Of a stretch of DNA of 64,000 nucleotides, positions 36,636-47,859 are shown one piece after another (within the stretch, counting starts at the first letter, position 1; each line of letters opens with the position of its first letter). Where the stretch lies: positions 29,182,788 through 29,246,787 of the forward strand of contig CM069456.1 of the NCBI GenBank assembly GCA_035610835.1, written 5' to 3'. Origin of the DNA: Ophiura sarsii (lineage: Eukaryota > Echinodermata > Ophiuroidea > Amphilepidida > Ophiuridae). Under the pieces are notes generated by a model, which was not told the origin of the DNA, did no database searches, and was given only the letters and a program-made list of their open reading frames with translations. Both the position numbers and the translations under genes were made by a program.

Positions 36636-38106
36636 TGGGGATTAACGAAGGCGACTGGCGAGTAGTTAAGCCTATTTAAAACAACCGCTGGACACCGTTT
36701 CTCGCGCATGCGCTTTAATGTGTTCTTCATGATCCTATTCTATCGTTTCTTCGGCAGCAGCGAAACAATTTTCAAAGCCCAGCCCTCCCGCCCCTTTTAT
36801 TTTTCATAACTTAGCAGTTAGCGACTATGGGGAGATCGGCGGTTGTGCTATCTTTCAGAGTTAAACTCAGGTTTGTATGTAATATGTTACCCTGAGAGAT
36901 TCATGACCAGTGTTGTTGATGTAAATGTCACCCTGAGTGATTCCTGATGTATATGACCGGTGTGATTTTGATGAACGGTGCTTTGATAAAATATCGCAAA
37001 TGATATGTTGCATATAAACCTCAAGTTGTATTTATGATGGCATAAAGATTTCACCTTGATTGAGCGCTTCCTGGTGTATATAACCGTTGTTGGTATAAGA
37101 TCGCAACTGATCTGTTGCATATAAACCTCAAGTTGTATTTATGATGGCATAAAGATGTCACCTTGATTGAGCGCTTCCTGGTGTATATAACCGTTGTTGG
37201 TATAAGATCGCAACTGATCTGTTGCATATAAACCTCAAGTTGTATTTATGATGGCATAAAGATGTCACCTTGATTGAGCGCTTCCTGGTGTATATAACCG
37301 TTGCTGGTATAAGATCGCAACTGATCTGTTGCATATAAACCTCAAGTTGTATTTATGATGGCATAAAGATGTCACCTTGATTGAGCGCTTCCTGGTGTAT
37401 ATAACCGTTGTTGGTATAAGATCGCAACTGATCTGTTGCATATAAACCTCAAGTTGTATTTATGATGGCATAAAGATGTCACCTTGATTGAGCGCTTCCT
37501 GGTGTATATAACCGTTGTTGGTATAAGATCGCAACTGATCTGTTGCATATAAACCTCAAGTTGTATTTATGATGGCATAAAGAAGTCACCTTGATTGAGC
37601 GCTTCCTGGTGTATATAACCGTTGTTGGTATAAGATCGCAACTGATCTGTTGCATATAAACCTCAATTTGTTTTTATGATGGCATAAAGATGTCACCTTG
37701 ATTGAGCGCTTCCTGGTGTATATAACCGTTGTTGGTATAAGATCGCAACTGATCTGTTGCATATAAACCTCAAGTTGTATTTATGATGGCGTAAAGATGT
37801 CACCTTGATTGAGCGCTTCCTGGTGTATATAACCGTTGTTGGTATAAGATCGCAACTGATCTGTTGCATATTAACCTCAAGTTGTATTTATGGTGGCATA
37901 GAAATGTTACCCTGACTGATTCCAGGTGTATATGACCGGTGTTTTTGATGAGAGGTTTTTTGATAAAATATCGCATATGATGTTACATATAATCCTTAAT
38001 TTGTATTTATGATGGCATAAAAATGGTTAAATAGTTGGAAATAGTGCTTATTGAATTGTATGTTCTTGTTAATAAAGATGGCATATCATTTTCCGGTGTG
38101 TTTGTT
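36636..38106 (+). mobile_element. TTAA-bounded unit X2 carrying satellite C
   Basis: The second, short copy of the unit described at 17066-36631. Its first ~140 bp match the start of X1 almost exactly, and its last ~65 bp (GAATTGTATGTTCTTGTT, AATAAAGATGG, CATATCATTTTCCGGTGTG) match the end of X1. The interior is a 107-bp tandem array instead of the long satellite block. TTAA lies at both borders, after which the FTP intron resumes (TTAATGAAATGATTAAATC). Confidence 0.55.
36886..37990 (+). repeat. Satellite C: 107-bp tandem repeat, ~10 copies
   Basis: Landmark CGCAACTGATCTGTTGC recurs at 37102, 37209, 37316 and 37423, an exact 107-bp period. About eight central copies are nearly identical and the outermost copies at each side are diverged (TATGACCGGTGT in place of TATAACCGTTGT). 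Unit words: CTCAAGTTGTATTTATGATG, GTCACCTTGATTGAGCGC. Unrelated in sequence to satellites A and B. Confidence 0.95.
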
Positions 38107-38192
38107 TTAATTAATGAAATGATTAAATCTCAAATTCGAAATGTATGGTTTAGTCGAACCGTTGGACCAGAGTTTTACGTCCTTTGTCTTAC

Positions 38193-38282
38193 CGCAACAA
38201 TCTTGTCTATTGAAGAGTACCACATCACCGATGCATGTGAACGATCCAAGATCCACCTTCCACCAAGGGCTATTGTGTTTAT
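38193..38282 (-). CDS. FTP domain, exon A, copy 1
   Basis: A 90-bp exon, phase 1-1, encoding KHNSPWWKVDLGSCTCIGDV and FNRQDCC. PWW-VDLG and NR-DCC are the core FTP motifs; the double cysteine and following acidic residue belong to the calcium/fucose-binding face. Donor GTAAGA is a strong consensus; the acceptor ends CAACAG. Joining to exon B gives NRQDCC followed by an acidic codon and RLQGAVV, as the family requires. The FTP N-terminal ~45 residues must lie on an upstream exon, which I could not find. Confidence 0.83.
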
Positions 38283-38789
38283 CTGTTGAATAAAGAATAC
38301 AGTAAACAAATTAAACATGAAGCAACAACTTTTAGGTAATGTTTCTACATCTCTTTAGTTGGGTTTTTGCCAGGATAAAATCATTATTTTTTTATATTAC
38401 TGTAATGGGTTCGTCATTTCATCTTTTGCAGAAAGTTTGTCTTACTTTACTCTCCCTGCAAACTTGGCACCCGTGGGTTTAACTGTGGCAAACATGATAA
38501 GCACTTTTTCAATTCAATGCATTATACGCATTGACTGCACCAGGGCTCAAACCCAAAACCTAGGCATCGCGAATCGGGTGCCTTGAAAACTTACAAATCG
38601 CGTACCGTTTATCAATTACCTGTATAAAGAATTGAAATATTATTTTAAAATGTTTAAAACACGCTTTTCAACTTTGCGGTTAAACAACATTTTTATCATA
38701 AACGCATTTACAATAATCTATAAGTATAAACAAATACCGTCGAGCATAGTTAACAATATTAACTGCTCGTAAGTTGGATAGTATACAAA

Positions 38790-39040
38790 TATTTAATGGC
38801 TGAGAGTGTGATAGTAAAAACTATATCACGAGGTCAAATTTTGATTTTTCCATTACACGAGGCGCAGCCGAGTGTGATGGAACAATCCAAATTGAACCGA
38901 GTGATATAGTTTTACTATTGCACAAACAAAAGGCATTCAATATTTGTTTTATATCATGATATCGCATTATTTTTTTCCAGCCATAATGATAGTAAAAACT
39001 ATCACATGATTGAAATAAGGCCTATCATGATATAATAACA
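38790..39040. repeat. Hairpin MITE-like insertion, specific to copy 1
   Basis: Inverted words GATAGTAAAAACTATATCAC and GTGATATAGTTTTACTAT face each other around a second inverted pair (TTTTTCCATTACAC / GTGTGATGGAACAA) with CGAGGCGCAGCCGAG at the centre. Segmental copies 2 (about 48375) and 3 (about 60170) run through without it, so it inserted after the duplication. No coding signal. Confidence 0.7.
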
Positions 39041-39059
39041 GCTATTCATCGAGATGTTC

Positions 39060-39320
39060 TTAACACTTTCCACGCGGCAGGCAGCTGCAGACGACAGTTG
39101 CAAAAGTTCACAAAGTGTTTCACAAATAACAAAATAATTAAATTTCATTGCCATATTTCAAATCGCCACGAGAAATACATTATATATGAAGTACAAACAT
39201 TCCTAGTATTGGTTTTCAATAATCCTTGAGATAGACTTTGAAAGTTGGTTAAGGTTTGTGAAAAATCGTTTTTGTATGGTAAAACTATTATTTTTACCAT
39301 ACAAAACAGATGCGGTTATT
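39060..39320. mobile_element. Copy of the TTAACACTTTCCACGCGG MITE (segment copy 1)
   Basis: Begins TTAACACTTTCCACGCGGC and carries GGCAGCTGCAGACGAC, AATCGCCACGAGAAA and TTTTTACCATACA in the same order as the inverse of 20082-20328. The right terminus is degraded. Shorter remains stand at 48404-48560 (copy 2) and 60202-60360 (copy 3). Confidence 0.6.
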
Positions 39321-39559
39321 AAGCCATTAGGATAGTGTTTAGAATTTTGTTCAACAAGACGTTATGAAATATTTTTGCACAAAGTCAAATTTTCAATAGG
39401 TTTCATTGCCAATAGGTTTCATTGCTTATTAAGCTCTAGCGTGAACTGTCAGTCTTGCAGTTGTGCATAATGTTAACGGATAGATTATCAATTCCCAATA
39501 AACTACAAAACAAAGGAATTTCATTTTAAAAAAAGATTGTCTTTTTAAATAAAACACCA

Positions 39560-42500
39560 TCGGCCGAGTGCACCAATGGCGGGTAGCTGAAGAATAGCGC
39601 TACCTCGCTAGTATAACTGAGGCGTAACCCAACATTTTGAGAGCACCAAACCGGTGTAAGCTACTAGGCTAGTAACTTGCAAGTAATTTACGCTAAATCT
39701 TATACCTGGCCGTACCCAAGAGTAAGTTGAAGCATAACAGTTTATGCTGTAACTAAATGATAATTTCTGATTACATAGATATGATGATAAATGCGAGATT
39801 TCTATCATACATTTCATTATCAATTCATGCATTAATTACTCAATGATACATTTATGACCAGTTTATTATAAAATAGTTTAAATCTATCCACAATGATGAA
39901 TACAAAATTGTACAAATAATTTCAACCAATCAGACCAACCCATCAATCAAATTAATAATCTAATGAAGCTCGTATTAGCCAATTTGCTGACGATACAACT
40001 CTTTTCTGCTCAACGAAAGAATCTCTTGATAGCATGTTGAAAATCATTAATACATTTGGATATTTTGCAGGACCAAAAATAAAATGTGAAAAAAACTCAA
40101 GGTTTAGCATTTGGTCACTTTGTAAAACATAACTCTGTAAAATGGCCAACTGAAAATGTTAAGTCTCTTGGAGTTTATTTTGGACACAATATGATAGAAT
40201 GTTACAAGAGCATTTGGCAAGAGAAAAAAGATCGACTAATTCGAATCTTGAACTCATGGTATAGAAGAAAGCTAACGCTGTATGGTAAAGCAACTATTAT
40301 AAAATGTCTTGGTATATCCAATCTAACATTTTTAATGTCTTGTCTACCCGTTCCTGAAAATTTCACGAATGAAGTGAACTCAATTATTTTCAATTTCTTA
40401 TGGAATAAAAAACCGGAGAAAATAAAGAGAAAGACTCTCATTCGAAATTACAATATGGGAGGAATAAAAATGTGTGATTTTAAATCTCAGTGTATAGCTT
40501 TGAAATGTATATGGTTAAAACGTTATATGTATGATGATGATAGTAAATGGAAATGCCTTTTTAAACGCTATTTAAATGCTCATGGTCCAAACTTTTTAAT
40601 CTTAAATATGAATTTTGTGGAAGCAAAGAATGCCCCATCGTTAATTGGTCTACCAACATTTTATTCAGATCTGGTAAAAGCATGGCATAATCTAGATAAT
40701 GATTATAGAAACTTACCAATCAACGACTCATTAAGGGTCAAAAGTCATATTATATGGGGAAATGACCTGATCATGCACAATGGCAAGACCTTGTATTTCA
40801 AACATTGGATTGATAGTGATATAATATATATCAATGATCTTATAAATAATGATGGTATCATTTCCACTACATATATACTTGACAAGCTTAAAAATAAGCA
40901 CAACTGGATTGCAGAGCTTTTTATTATTTTCAAATCAATTCCAAAGAATTGGTTGGCTTTATTAAACGCCAACAATATGCCTATTGAAATAAGTACTCGT
41001 TTAAGAACCTCGTGTATATATGTAAATAAAAAACGTGTAAATATAATGTATTGGCAATCAAGGTATATTTACGTTCATGTAGTTAAAAAGTTTACAGTCG
41101 TGCCAATAATTCAGAAAAGATGGGCACAGGAACTGTCTACGTCACCAAAATGGGATGATATTTGGACTATGAAAACTATTTTAGAAAAAGAGAGAAAATT
41201 GGCAGAGTTCAATTACAAATTATTATATAGAATCATCGCTACCAAAGCTAACTTATATAAATGGAATAAGGCGAACTCACCTAATTGTTTTGAGTGCAAC
41301 ACATCAGATGATTATCTACATTCATTTATTGCCTGTCCTTTGTCAAAAAGCTTTTGGGTTCATTTTAAAAGATTTATTATTTCTAACAATATTCCATGTC
41401 CAGAGATATCGTTAAAAATCATTGTGCTTGGTTATAAACCAGATAATCAAAATGTATTGAATGTAATGCTAAATAGAATGCTTAGTCTGGCGTCGTTCAC
41501 TCTATATAGATCCAGACATATCAAGATCACTGATAATAAAAACGTTGATGCATTTAAATGGTTTCTATACGAATTAAAATGGAGAATTAGTATCTTGAGA
41601 CACAGTGAAAATGTGTGGCATAAGATTGGCAAAAGCCTACATAGCACAGAGTAAATAGTAGGTTCTGATATTCTTCTTGTAAAACACATGTACATAACAG
41701 CCCATATTATATATTGCTTTGTTTGTCAACTCAACTGCGAAGGTCATGTGCCATTGATGATCATTAGCCATCTATCTTCATGCAAATGGTAATTGTTGGT
41801 ACATGCTGTTCGCTGGTAGAGTCATGGTGTTTTTTTTTCTTCTTCATATTTGTAACTTATTGATACCAGTATGTTTGATATATTATTATTATGTTATATA
41901 ACTATGTATAGAATATAGATGGAGAAAAAAATAAAATGAATGGAAAAAATAATAATAAAAAAACAAACAAAAAAACAAAAAAAATAATAATAATAATAAT
42001 AATAATCTAATTAATTAACATGAAATCAAATACTATTGAAATAAACGAATAAATAAATAAATAAATGCATAAACACATAATTTTATGCCTAGTTATTTGA
42101 ATGAAAGAATGAATAATTAAATATTATAATGAATATATAAATTATATAATAAATTGATAAGTACATTAAAAGTAAATAAAAAAGTGAATATACAAGAATA
42201 TACACATTTAATATATCAAGTGATTGATAATAAATAAATATTAAAAGTATGTCAATAGCTGGGCCATTATATTAAATTATGTCATTAAGTCACCATCATG
42301 TGTAAAAAACACATAAGGGAATTTCGGGAATCGAACCCGTGTTTTCCTTTATAAAAGACAATATCACAATATCACGCCACAGAGATCGGACGATAGAAGT
42401 GGCGTCATGTTTTTAATAAACCTTGAACTATTCAATTACACAAAACAGATTTTTATCATGAAAATTGTACCTCTTAGTGAAACATTTTTATGTGACACTC

Positions 42501-42905
42501 GCACAAAATATGTTTGTAATGTCATGATAGTCCTTATTTTTGAAAAAGTGTTAACAACTTAGAATGTTTTGGCCACAAAATTGGCGTCATTTTGTCAGGA
42601 ACTTTATTTACACTCACCTATGATCTAGCGAGTGACGACACATTTTAAATATTACGGAGGACCATTCACTTCAGAATTTTACAGTAAAGTATAGGTTAAC
42701 ACTTGGCATATGCGACAAATAATTTTGTAAGGGGACGATGCTGATTAATGTGGATTTTTACCTCGCTAGTTACCATTTTGGTGATACTCGCCAGTCATGC
42801 TCGCAGAATTATATCGTTAGTAAGTTACACTACAGTTAGGGCATAACTACTATGGAGGTAGCTTACCTCCCTATTAAGTTACGCCAGTTTGGTGCACTCG
42901 GCCGA
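39560..42905. mobile_element. TIR element with TCGGCCGAGTGCACCA ends, interrupted by a LINE
   Basis: Left terminus TCGGCCGAGTGCACCA and inverted right terminus TGGTGCACTCGGCCGA. The equivalent in segment copy 3 (60866-61547) is only 682 bp; in copy 2 only the left end (49021) remains. Here the element is swollen by an L1-like LINE at 39965-41999. Its interior carries the ACCTCGCTAGT repeat shared with 13090-13260. No transposase seen; superfamily unknown. Confidence 0.65.
39965..41999 (+). pseudogene. 5'-truncated L1/Tx1-like LINE with target-site duplication
   Basis: The fragment starts inside the reverse transcriptase: ARISQFADDTTLFCS carries the FADD catalytic motif (about 39968-40015). 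After a one-base shift in an A-run near 40087-40092 a 522-codon open frame runs to the stop at 41652-41654. Landmarks: LTLYGKATIIKCLGISNLTF; the FNFLWN-KPEKIKR block; GGIKMCDFKS; and near the C-terminus a zinc-knuckle-like C-x2-C...H...C (CFECNTSDDYLHSFIACPLS), typical of L1-type LINEs. The 3' UTR ends in A-rich (AAT)n. TAATAATCTAAT flanks both sides (39953-39964 and 42000-42011). Segment copy 2 shows the unoccupied site near 49370. The long open frame implies a young insertion. Confidence 0.85.
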
Positions 42906-43200
42906 TTGTCTATTAATGTTATTAAATTCATATGTCAATCAAGTTGGTTATATAATATAATTGGATATAATGACATTGCCTGTACATGGTTTTACAAGGA
43001 CATGGTAGACTATCCCTGGGTCTCACTGCACACTAAAAGTTGGGTGCTTTCAAAAAGTACATCGGGAAGCATCCGGAAAGTGGGTCAGGGTTAACTCTAC
43101 GTGGATCTTTGAAAACTAACATAGAATGACCTTATTTCGCGTGTCGGATCCGAATAATTGTTGCTGAAAAAAAACATACGGCAAAGTTATGCGAGCGTCC
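42006..43200. other. Non-coding part of segment copy 1
   Basis: AT-rich DNA collinear with 50885-51050 (copy 2) and 60920-61600 (copy 3). 42310-42400 contains, on the minus strand, GGGTTCGATTCCC (a perfect B-box-type word) in a degenerate tRNA-like context, repeated at 60925-61010; no acceptor stem can form, so it is not called as a tRNA. 42705-42870 is the third member of the 13090 repeat family. Confidence 0.5.
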
Positions 43201-44130
43201 TCAATTTAATTGGACGTTGTGTATACATACAGATTTTGGCGTAGCATGGCTATCCCCACCGTACTGATTTTCGAATACTACTCGAGTTCATGCTGTTTTG
43301 TAGTATCACATTTTATTTTAGGATGGGATTGGATTACTTGGAATTGTCATAATTCGTCACTCCATCACCTTGGTTTTAAAATGACAAGGAGACTTGGCAT
43401 GGCTATTCTCGCGTTTCAATTCAGATTTCCCGACCCCATCCTCTGTTAACCTCTCCCAGTGCCCAGTGTGCCTAAGGATTGGTGGGGTTTGCCCCATAAA
43501 TGGTGCGGTGGTTGTGGAAACCCCAATAGGAGGAGATCATCCCTTCAATCATCACTGGCTTTATAGACTGAATGACTTTCACTCTAAACTGTTTATTCAT
43601 ATACCAAGGAGAAATGTTTTATATAATAAACCTGCCCAGTGGGCATGAAAATACCAGAGATATATTTTCCGTTCCTGATTTCGATGACGTATTCAAATGA
43701 CATTGCAGGCCCATGCGATGTATTTTGTAGACGCTAGAAAGCACCTGTCCATCATCATGACGCCCCTCTAGTGGGGAGGTCCCACAATGCAACAGGTTCG
43801 TCTGGTCGTTTCCCTCACGCCTGATCGCTCGGAAGGTAATGTCAACCACCATCAACCCTAACCTCCACCCTATTGAGGGAAAGGACATGGATATCTATTG
43901 GACTTTTTGGATCCGTCGGCGTTGATCATTCAAAATGCCCGCAGAGGGATGGGTGTAGAAATCCCACTCGCAGGGGATCATCCCTTCAATCATCACTGGA
44001 TTTATAATCTGAATTTCTTTCACTTTAAACTGTTTATTCATATGAACCAAGGAGAAGTGTGTTATATAATAAACCTGGCAAGTGGGCAGAAAAAACAGAG
44101 ATATATTCTCCGTTCCTGATTTCGATGGTG
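43200..44130 (+). repeat. Repeat with two diverged tandem subunits (segment copy 1)
   Basis: Two ~190-bp subunits, at about 43455-43690 and 43930-44125, share CATCCCTTCAATCATCACTG, GTTTATTCATATG, GTTATATAATAAACCTG, GTGGGC and ATATTCTCCGTTCCTGATTT. Equivalent pairs are at 53594-54275 and 62885-63570. On the plus strand both subunits keep a similar peptide (GDHPFNHHWIYRLNDFHSKL in the first), though in copy 1 the second is altered. Coding cannot be shown; the peptide may simply follow from DNA identity. Confidence 0.6.
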
Positions 44131-46169
44131 TATTAACATGTTTACCTGGTTATTCGAAAACATGTCATGAAATCTACAATACATCTGCGGTCAATTGCGT
44201 ATACATAAGTTTTAAGTAAAAGTGACCCTACCCTATATTTCTATACTTACTAGTATGAGTGCATGAGTTACTGCCTAACACGCCATCAATATTCCCGTCA
44301 ACCGCACGTGCAGCTATGCCGTCGCCATATATGGATATTTGACTCGTTGGCTTTCCACTCAAGTTGATTTCTACAGATTCAGTTCAAACATTGCAAACTT
44401 TGTTTAGGTTGGTTATTAGTATTACTGATATTATTGTTATGGCGCTGTATAATTAGTATGCTTCATTTTTTAATTAAGATACGTTCTAGAATCACCTTTG
44501 GGATTTGATATTGGAAAAATAGCTCGTCAGCCCTATTCTGGTGGCCATTTCATCGTGCCCCATGTGAAGTGTTAGGCTTAATCGTTCACGTCTTCAGTAC
44601 TTACACACGGCCCCTAAGAGGATGCTTAAATAATGTGAGAACTGAAAAATATAGAGTTCCAGTATTGTACCAGGGCCCAGACACTCATTGTTATAGAACA
44701 ATGAACCTCAGTACGTTCATGAAAATACAATGAATAATCATATCAATGAATATACGTCATTTGTGAAGTCGAAAATGAAAAGTACCAGACCATAGTGGAC
44801 ACGAACGGCCGTAATCTTTGAATCTCCGTTGATTTCAATGTTATGTCGGAGTGTTTTACCTAATTTCATACTGACACGACCTGAGTGATAATCAAACGGT
44901 CCCCGAACGATGCCCGGGCGCTGTTGAAGTCAGAAATATCATCGTTCCCTACAGTCTGAGCGTTCCCACATCGAATTTCACCTAGAATATTCGTCACACG
45001 AACCTATGTCCGCCATCGTCTGAATATCGAAAAGGCCCTCTGGAGAGTCGAGGGGACACCATTTTTTTCTACGCATGCGTCCGATCGCTTTGGATTTGTC
45101 TACCAAAATCGTGGACAAATTCCTAATGAGTATGTGCTGCATGGCAAGTGACACAACTTCTTGTAATGCGCTAATCAACCGTAGATCTAACCCCCGGGCT
45201 CCGGCCAATTTGGGGTGGAAAAGCTCAATCAGGAAAAGTCAGCCGCGTGTCATTCTTTGACGGTTCAATGGTATATCACAGATAGGCAAAGTGGGTATAT
45301 CCAGTGACAGTTATATTTGTATATCCCTTGGTATATAATATTTGATTTTGACTAAAGCAGCCGACAATGCATTGATTGATGATACACATCCAGAAGTGGT
45401 TTGATGTGATAATAATGCCGCCGTGAGGAGCCGTGTAGCGCCGGAGGGGGCCATGCCGAACTATGATCGAGAGTGACCATAACGCCGCAATGCGGACCAC
45501 TGTCGCGGCGGGCCGGCACATCTAACATGCGCGAATGGCAGTGGCGTAGCCAGCTTTAAACAGGGCCATAGGGAGGGGTGGACTTATCAGACATTAATAA
45601 GTCCGAGCTGTACCGACTAAAGGCATGATGTACAGTCAATAAATCTTATAGGTTGCCCACATGTTGTGGCGAAAATACACTTGCAACAGAGTGACGGTGG
45701 AATCCGGGGGCCGAATATACGACCGTAACAGAGCGACAGTAATAGACTCCGGTGTTTCATTTTTTTTAGAGTTGAGTGTATTGTTATGTTAATATAGTCC
45801 CGGTTTAGCGCTTCTCTAGCCCGCCCGGCCTGTAAATGAGACGCCGTGCACTTTGCGCCGTGCATATTACCATCTGTAATGATTGGAAGCGTAGCAGCAT
45901 AAAGTATTATGAGAAAATGTGTACATATCTCCTAAGATAAAACATCACTTGTTGCTGATATTTAATTGTTCCACGCATTGGCCTGTGGCGCCGGAGTCTA
46001 CCATCGGCCCGGGCTTTCAGTTGACGTACGCATAGGAGCATCGTCGAAGCGAGAATGTCCCCTGTAACCTTTTTCAAGATCTTATGACACTGAAATTAAA
46101 ATTTTGGTTCATTATACTTATATAGGGAATCCACTTTACTCGTGCGTGCCCGTAACAAAAGGTTTTCGC
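44130..46169. other. Segment copy 1, distal non-coding part
   Basis: Collinear with 54280-57130 (copy 2) and 63575-64000 (copy 3). Slightly richer in GC and CpG around 45400-45560 and 45680-45860 than the rest of the window. A CAGTGGCGTAGCC hAT-type word lies at 45540. No exon recognised on either strand. Confidence 0.5.
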
Positions 46170-46652
46170 TCCCATATTATTCGTTGTTCATAAAGTACGA
46201 CCTTCAACAAGCCAACTCTTTGAATACAACCGTTACTCTGTTATAAGTATTGTTTTAGCTATAATGGTGTTAATGTATGGAATTGTATTGAAACTGCAAT
46301 CAGAAATTCTGTGAACGTGCAATCTTTTAAAGCTTTGTATAAATCCTATCATTGGAACTAGCTCAAATGCAATGTGTTTGATGTATCATAGTCAAGCTTT
46401 TATGAAGTGTATATATGTTATCAAATAATTTTAATATGTTTTTATTATATACATTATGTGATAGATTTATGAGTGTTGTCCATTGGGTTTTATACTCTAT
46501 ACATAATCATATTGTCATTATTATATCTCGTGTTTTTCATATTAAGTCATTATTTTTAAGCATGTATTATATTGATGGGCAGGGCCCCGAGTAAGAACAG
46601 CGGCCAGCTGATTCGGGCAACCCTGGGTAAAGATAATAAATAATAATAATAA
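46170..46652 (+). pseudogene. LINE 3' end (CR1/L2-like), fragment
   Basis: The last 34 codons of a LINE polyprotein end at a TAG at 46359-46361: WNCIETAIRNSVNVQSFKAL resembles the conserved W...N..IR...S...FK..L tail of CR1/L2/jockey-type elements. A ~280-bp 3' UTR follows with GCAACCCTGGGTAAAGATAA and an (AAT)n end at 46635-46652, a common CR1/L2-type terminus. It marks the junction between segment copies 1 and 2. The left boundary is uncertain. Confidence 0.6.
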
Positions 46653-47037
46653 TAATGACGGGCTATTATACATCGTACACCGTTTTCATAATTCTTAATC
46701 ATTTGATTTCTCGTTACCCTATCTACACCTTTCCAGATAAACGTATAATTATAACAATTCTGCCCAGTTTCTTGATAAATTCTTCAGAGGATCAGGTAAA
46801 ACTAAAATTAAGAAGGAGGGTTTGGATAACAAAAGAGATTTTGTTATGGTTATTTAACCAAGTACTGTAATGTTTCTTCTTGACGCTTGATAAATTAGTT
46901 TTCTTATAGATTCCATGAAATGTTCATAATTCAAATTTACCATACTTTCAACATTAGTTGAGAATACAATTCCGAGAGCTTCAAATTTGTCCATCTTGAT
47001 CTGTTAAATGAAGCAGATTAAAGAAATAGTGACATAC

Positions 47038-47256
47038 CTTGTGTGCATACACCGAAGAATGCTTTAACTTCACACAGAGTTAGAAATTCGTTGCCAGGCA
47101 AATTAACACTCAAGTATCGGCCAGCAAGGTTGCACGTCACCTGGATATCTTGACTCTCAGCAATCTGGCCGGCGGACACTACGCTTGAACACGCTGGATT
47201 ATTCAACACGCTTGCGTCATTTCCTATGCGTACCACTGCGCCCTGAAGGCGTTCGT
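47038..47256 (-). CDS. FTP domain, exon B, copy 2
   Basis: 219 bp, phase 1-1, acceptor ending AATAG, donor GTATGT. Encodes ERLQGAVVRIGND, NNPACSS, DIQVTCNLAGRYLSVNLPG and LTLCEVKAFFGVC. From the VVRIG strand to the end, the amino-acid sequence is the same in all three copies although the DNA differs at silent sites, which argues for selection or conversion acting on protein. Partner exon A lies 506 bp upstream. Confidence 0.87.
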
Positions 47257-47762
47257 CTATTGGATAATGAACAATGTTTATAAGTTAAGTTTGTTATTTA
47301 ACAGTTTTGTTTGTTTTTGTATTTCATTGTTTTATTTTTCAAGCGAGGGGTTAGGATGTGGGAGTGTGAGGATGGCTTTTGTATTGTTGTGTGTTGGTGC
47401 ACTTATTTTAGAGTGTGTGATTAAATGTTTTGTTTGGGGTCATTTTAAAAGTGTAAAACCAAACTATATTAAAATCTAAAATCTGAAAAATATAGGCCAG
47501 TTGGTTAGGATTTTTCTTCTTGGTGTAAATGTACAATCTAACTAGAATTAACACTTTTGCAATCAAGTCTAAGTTTAACTCGATAGAATCACGTTCTCTA
47601 GTAAATTTGCCAGTTTCAATCTGTTCCATAATTCTACCAAAACACTGAAAAAGTATCAGTTTAGTTATATAATTGATTAATTAATGAAATGATTAAATCT
47701 CAAATTCGAAATGTATGTGTTAGTCGAACCGTTGGACCAGAGTGTTACGTCCTTTGTCTTAC

Positions 47763-47852
47763 CGCAGCAATCTTGTCTATTGAAGAGTACCACATCACCG
47801 ATGCATGTGCACGATCCAAGATCCACCTTCCACCAAGGGCTATTGTGTTTAT
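47763..47852 (-). CDS. FTP domain, exon A, copy 2
   Basis: 90 bp, phase 1-1, acceptor TTTATTCAAACAG, donor GTAAGA. Encodes KHNSPWWKVDLGSCTCIGDV and the NRQDCC motif. The open frame continues past the donor (KTKDVTLWSNG), but the GTAAGA site and the fit to exon B make the intron reading preferable. The N-terminal FTP exon is not recognised upstream. Confidence 0.85.
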
Positions 47853-47859
47853 CTGTTTG

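Noticed and set aside
42310..42400. tRNA gene on the minus strand (also 60925-61010)
   Set aside because: A perfect B-box word GGGTTCGATTCCC is present, but no matching acceptor stem or credible D-arm could be found at tRNA spacing.
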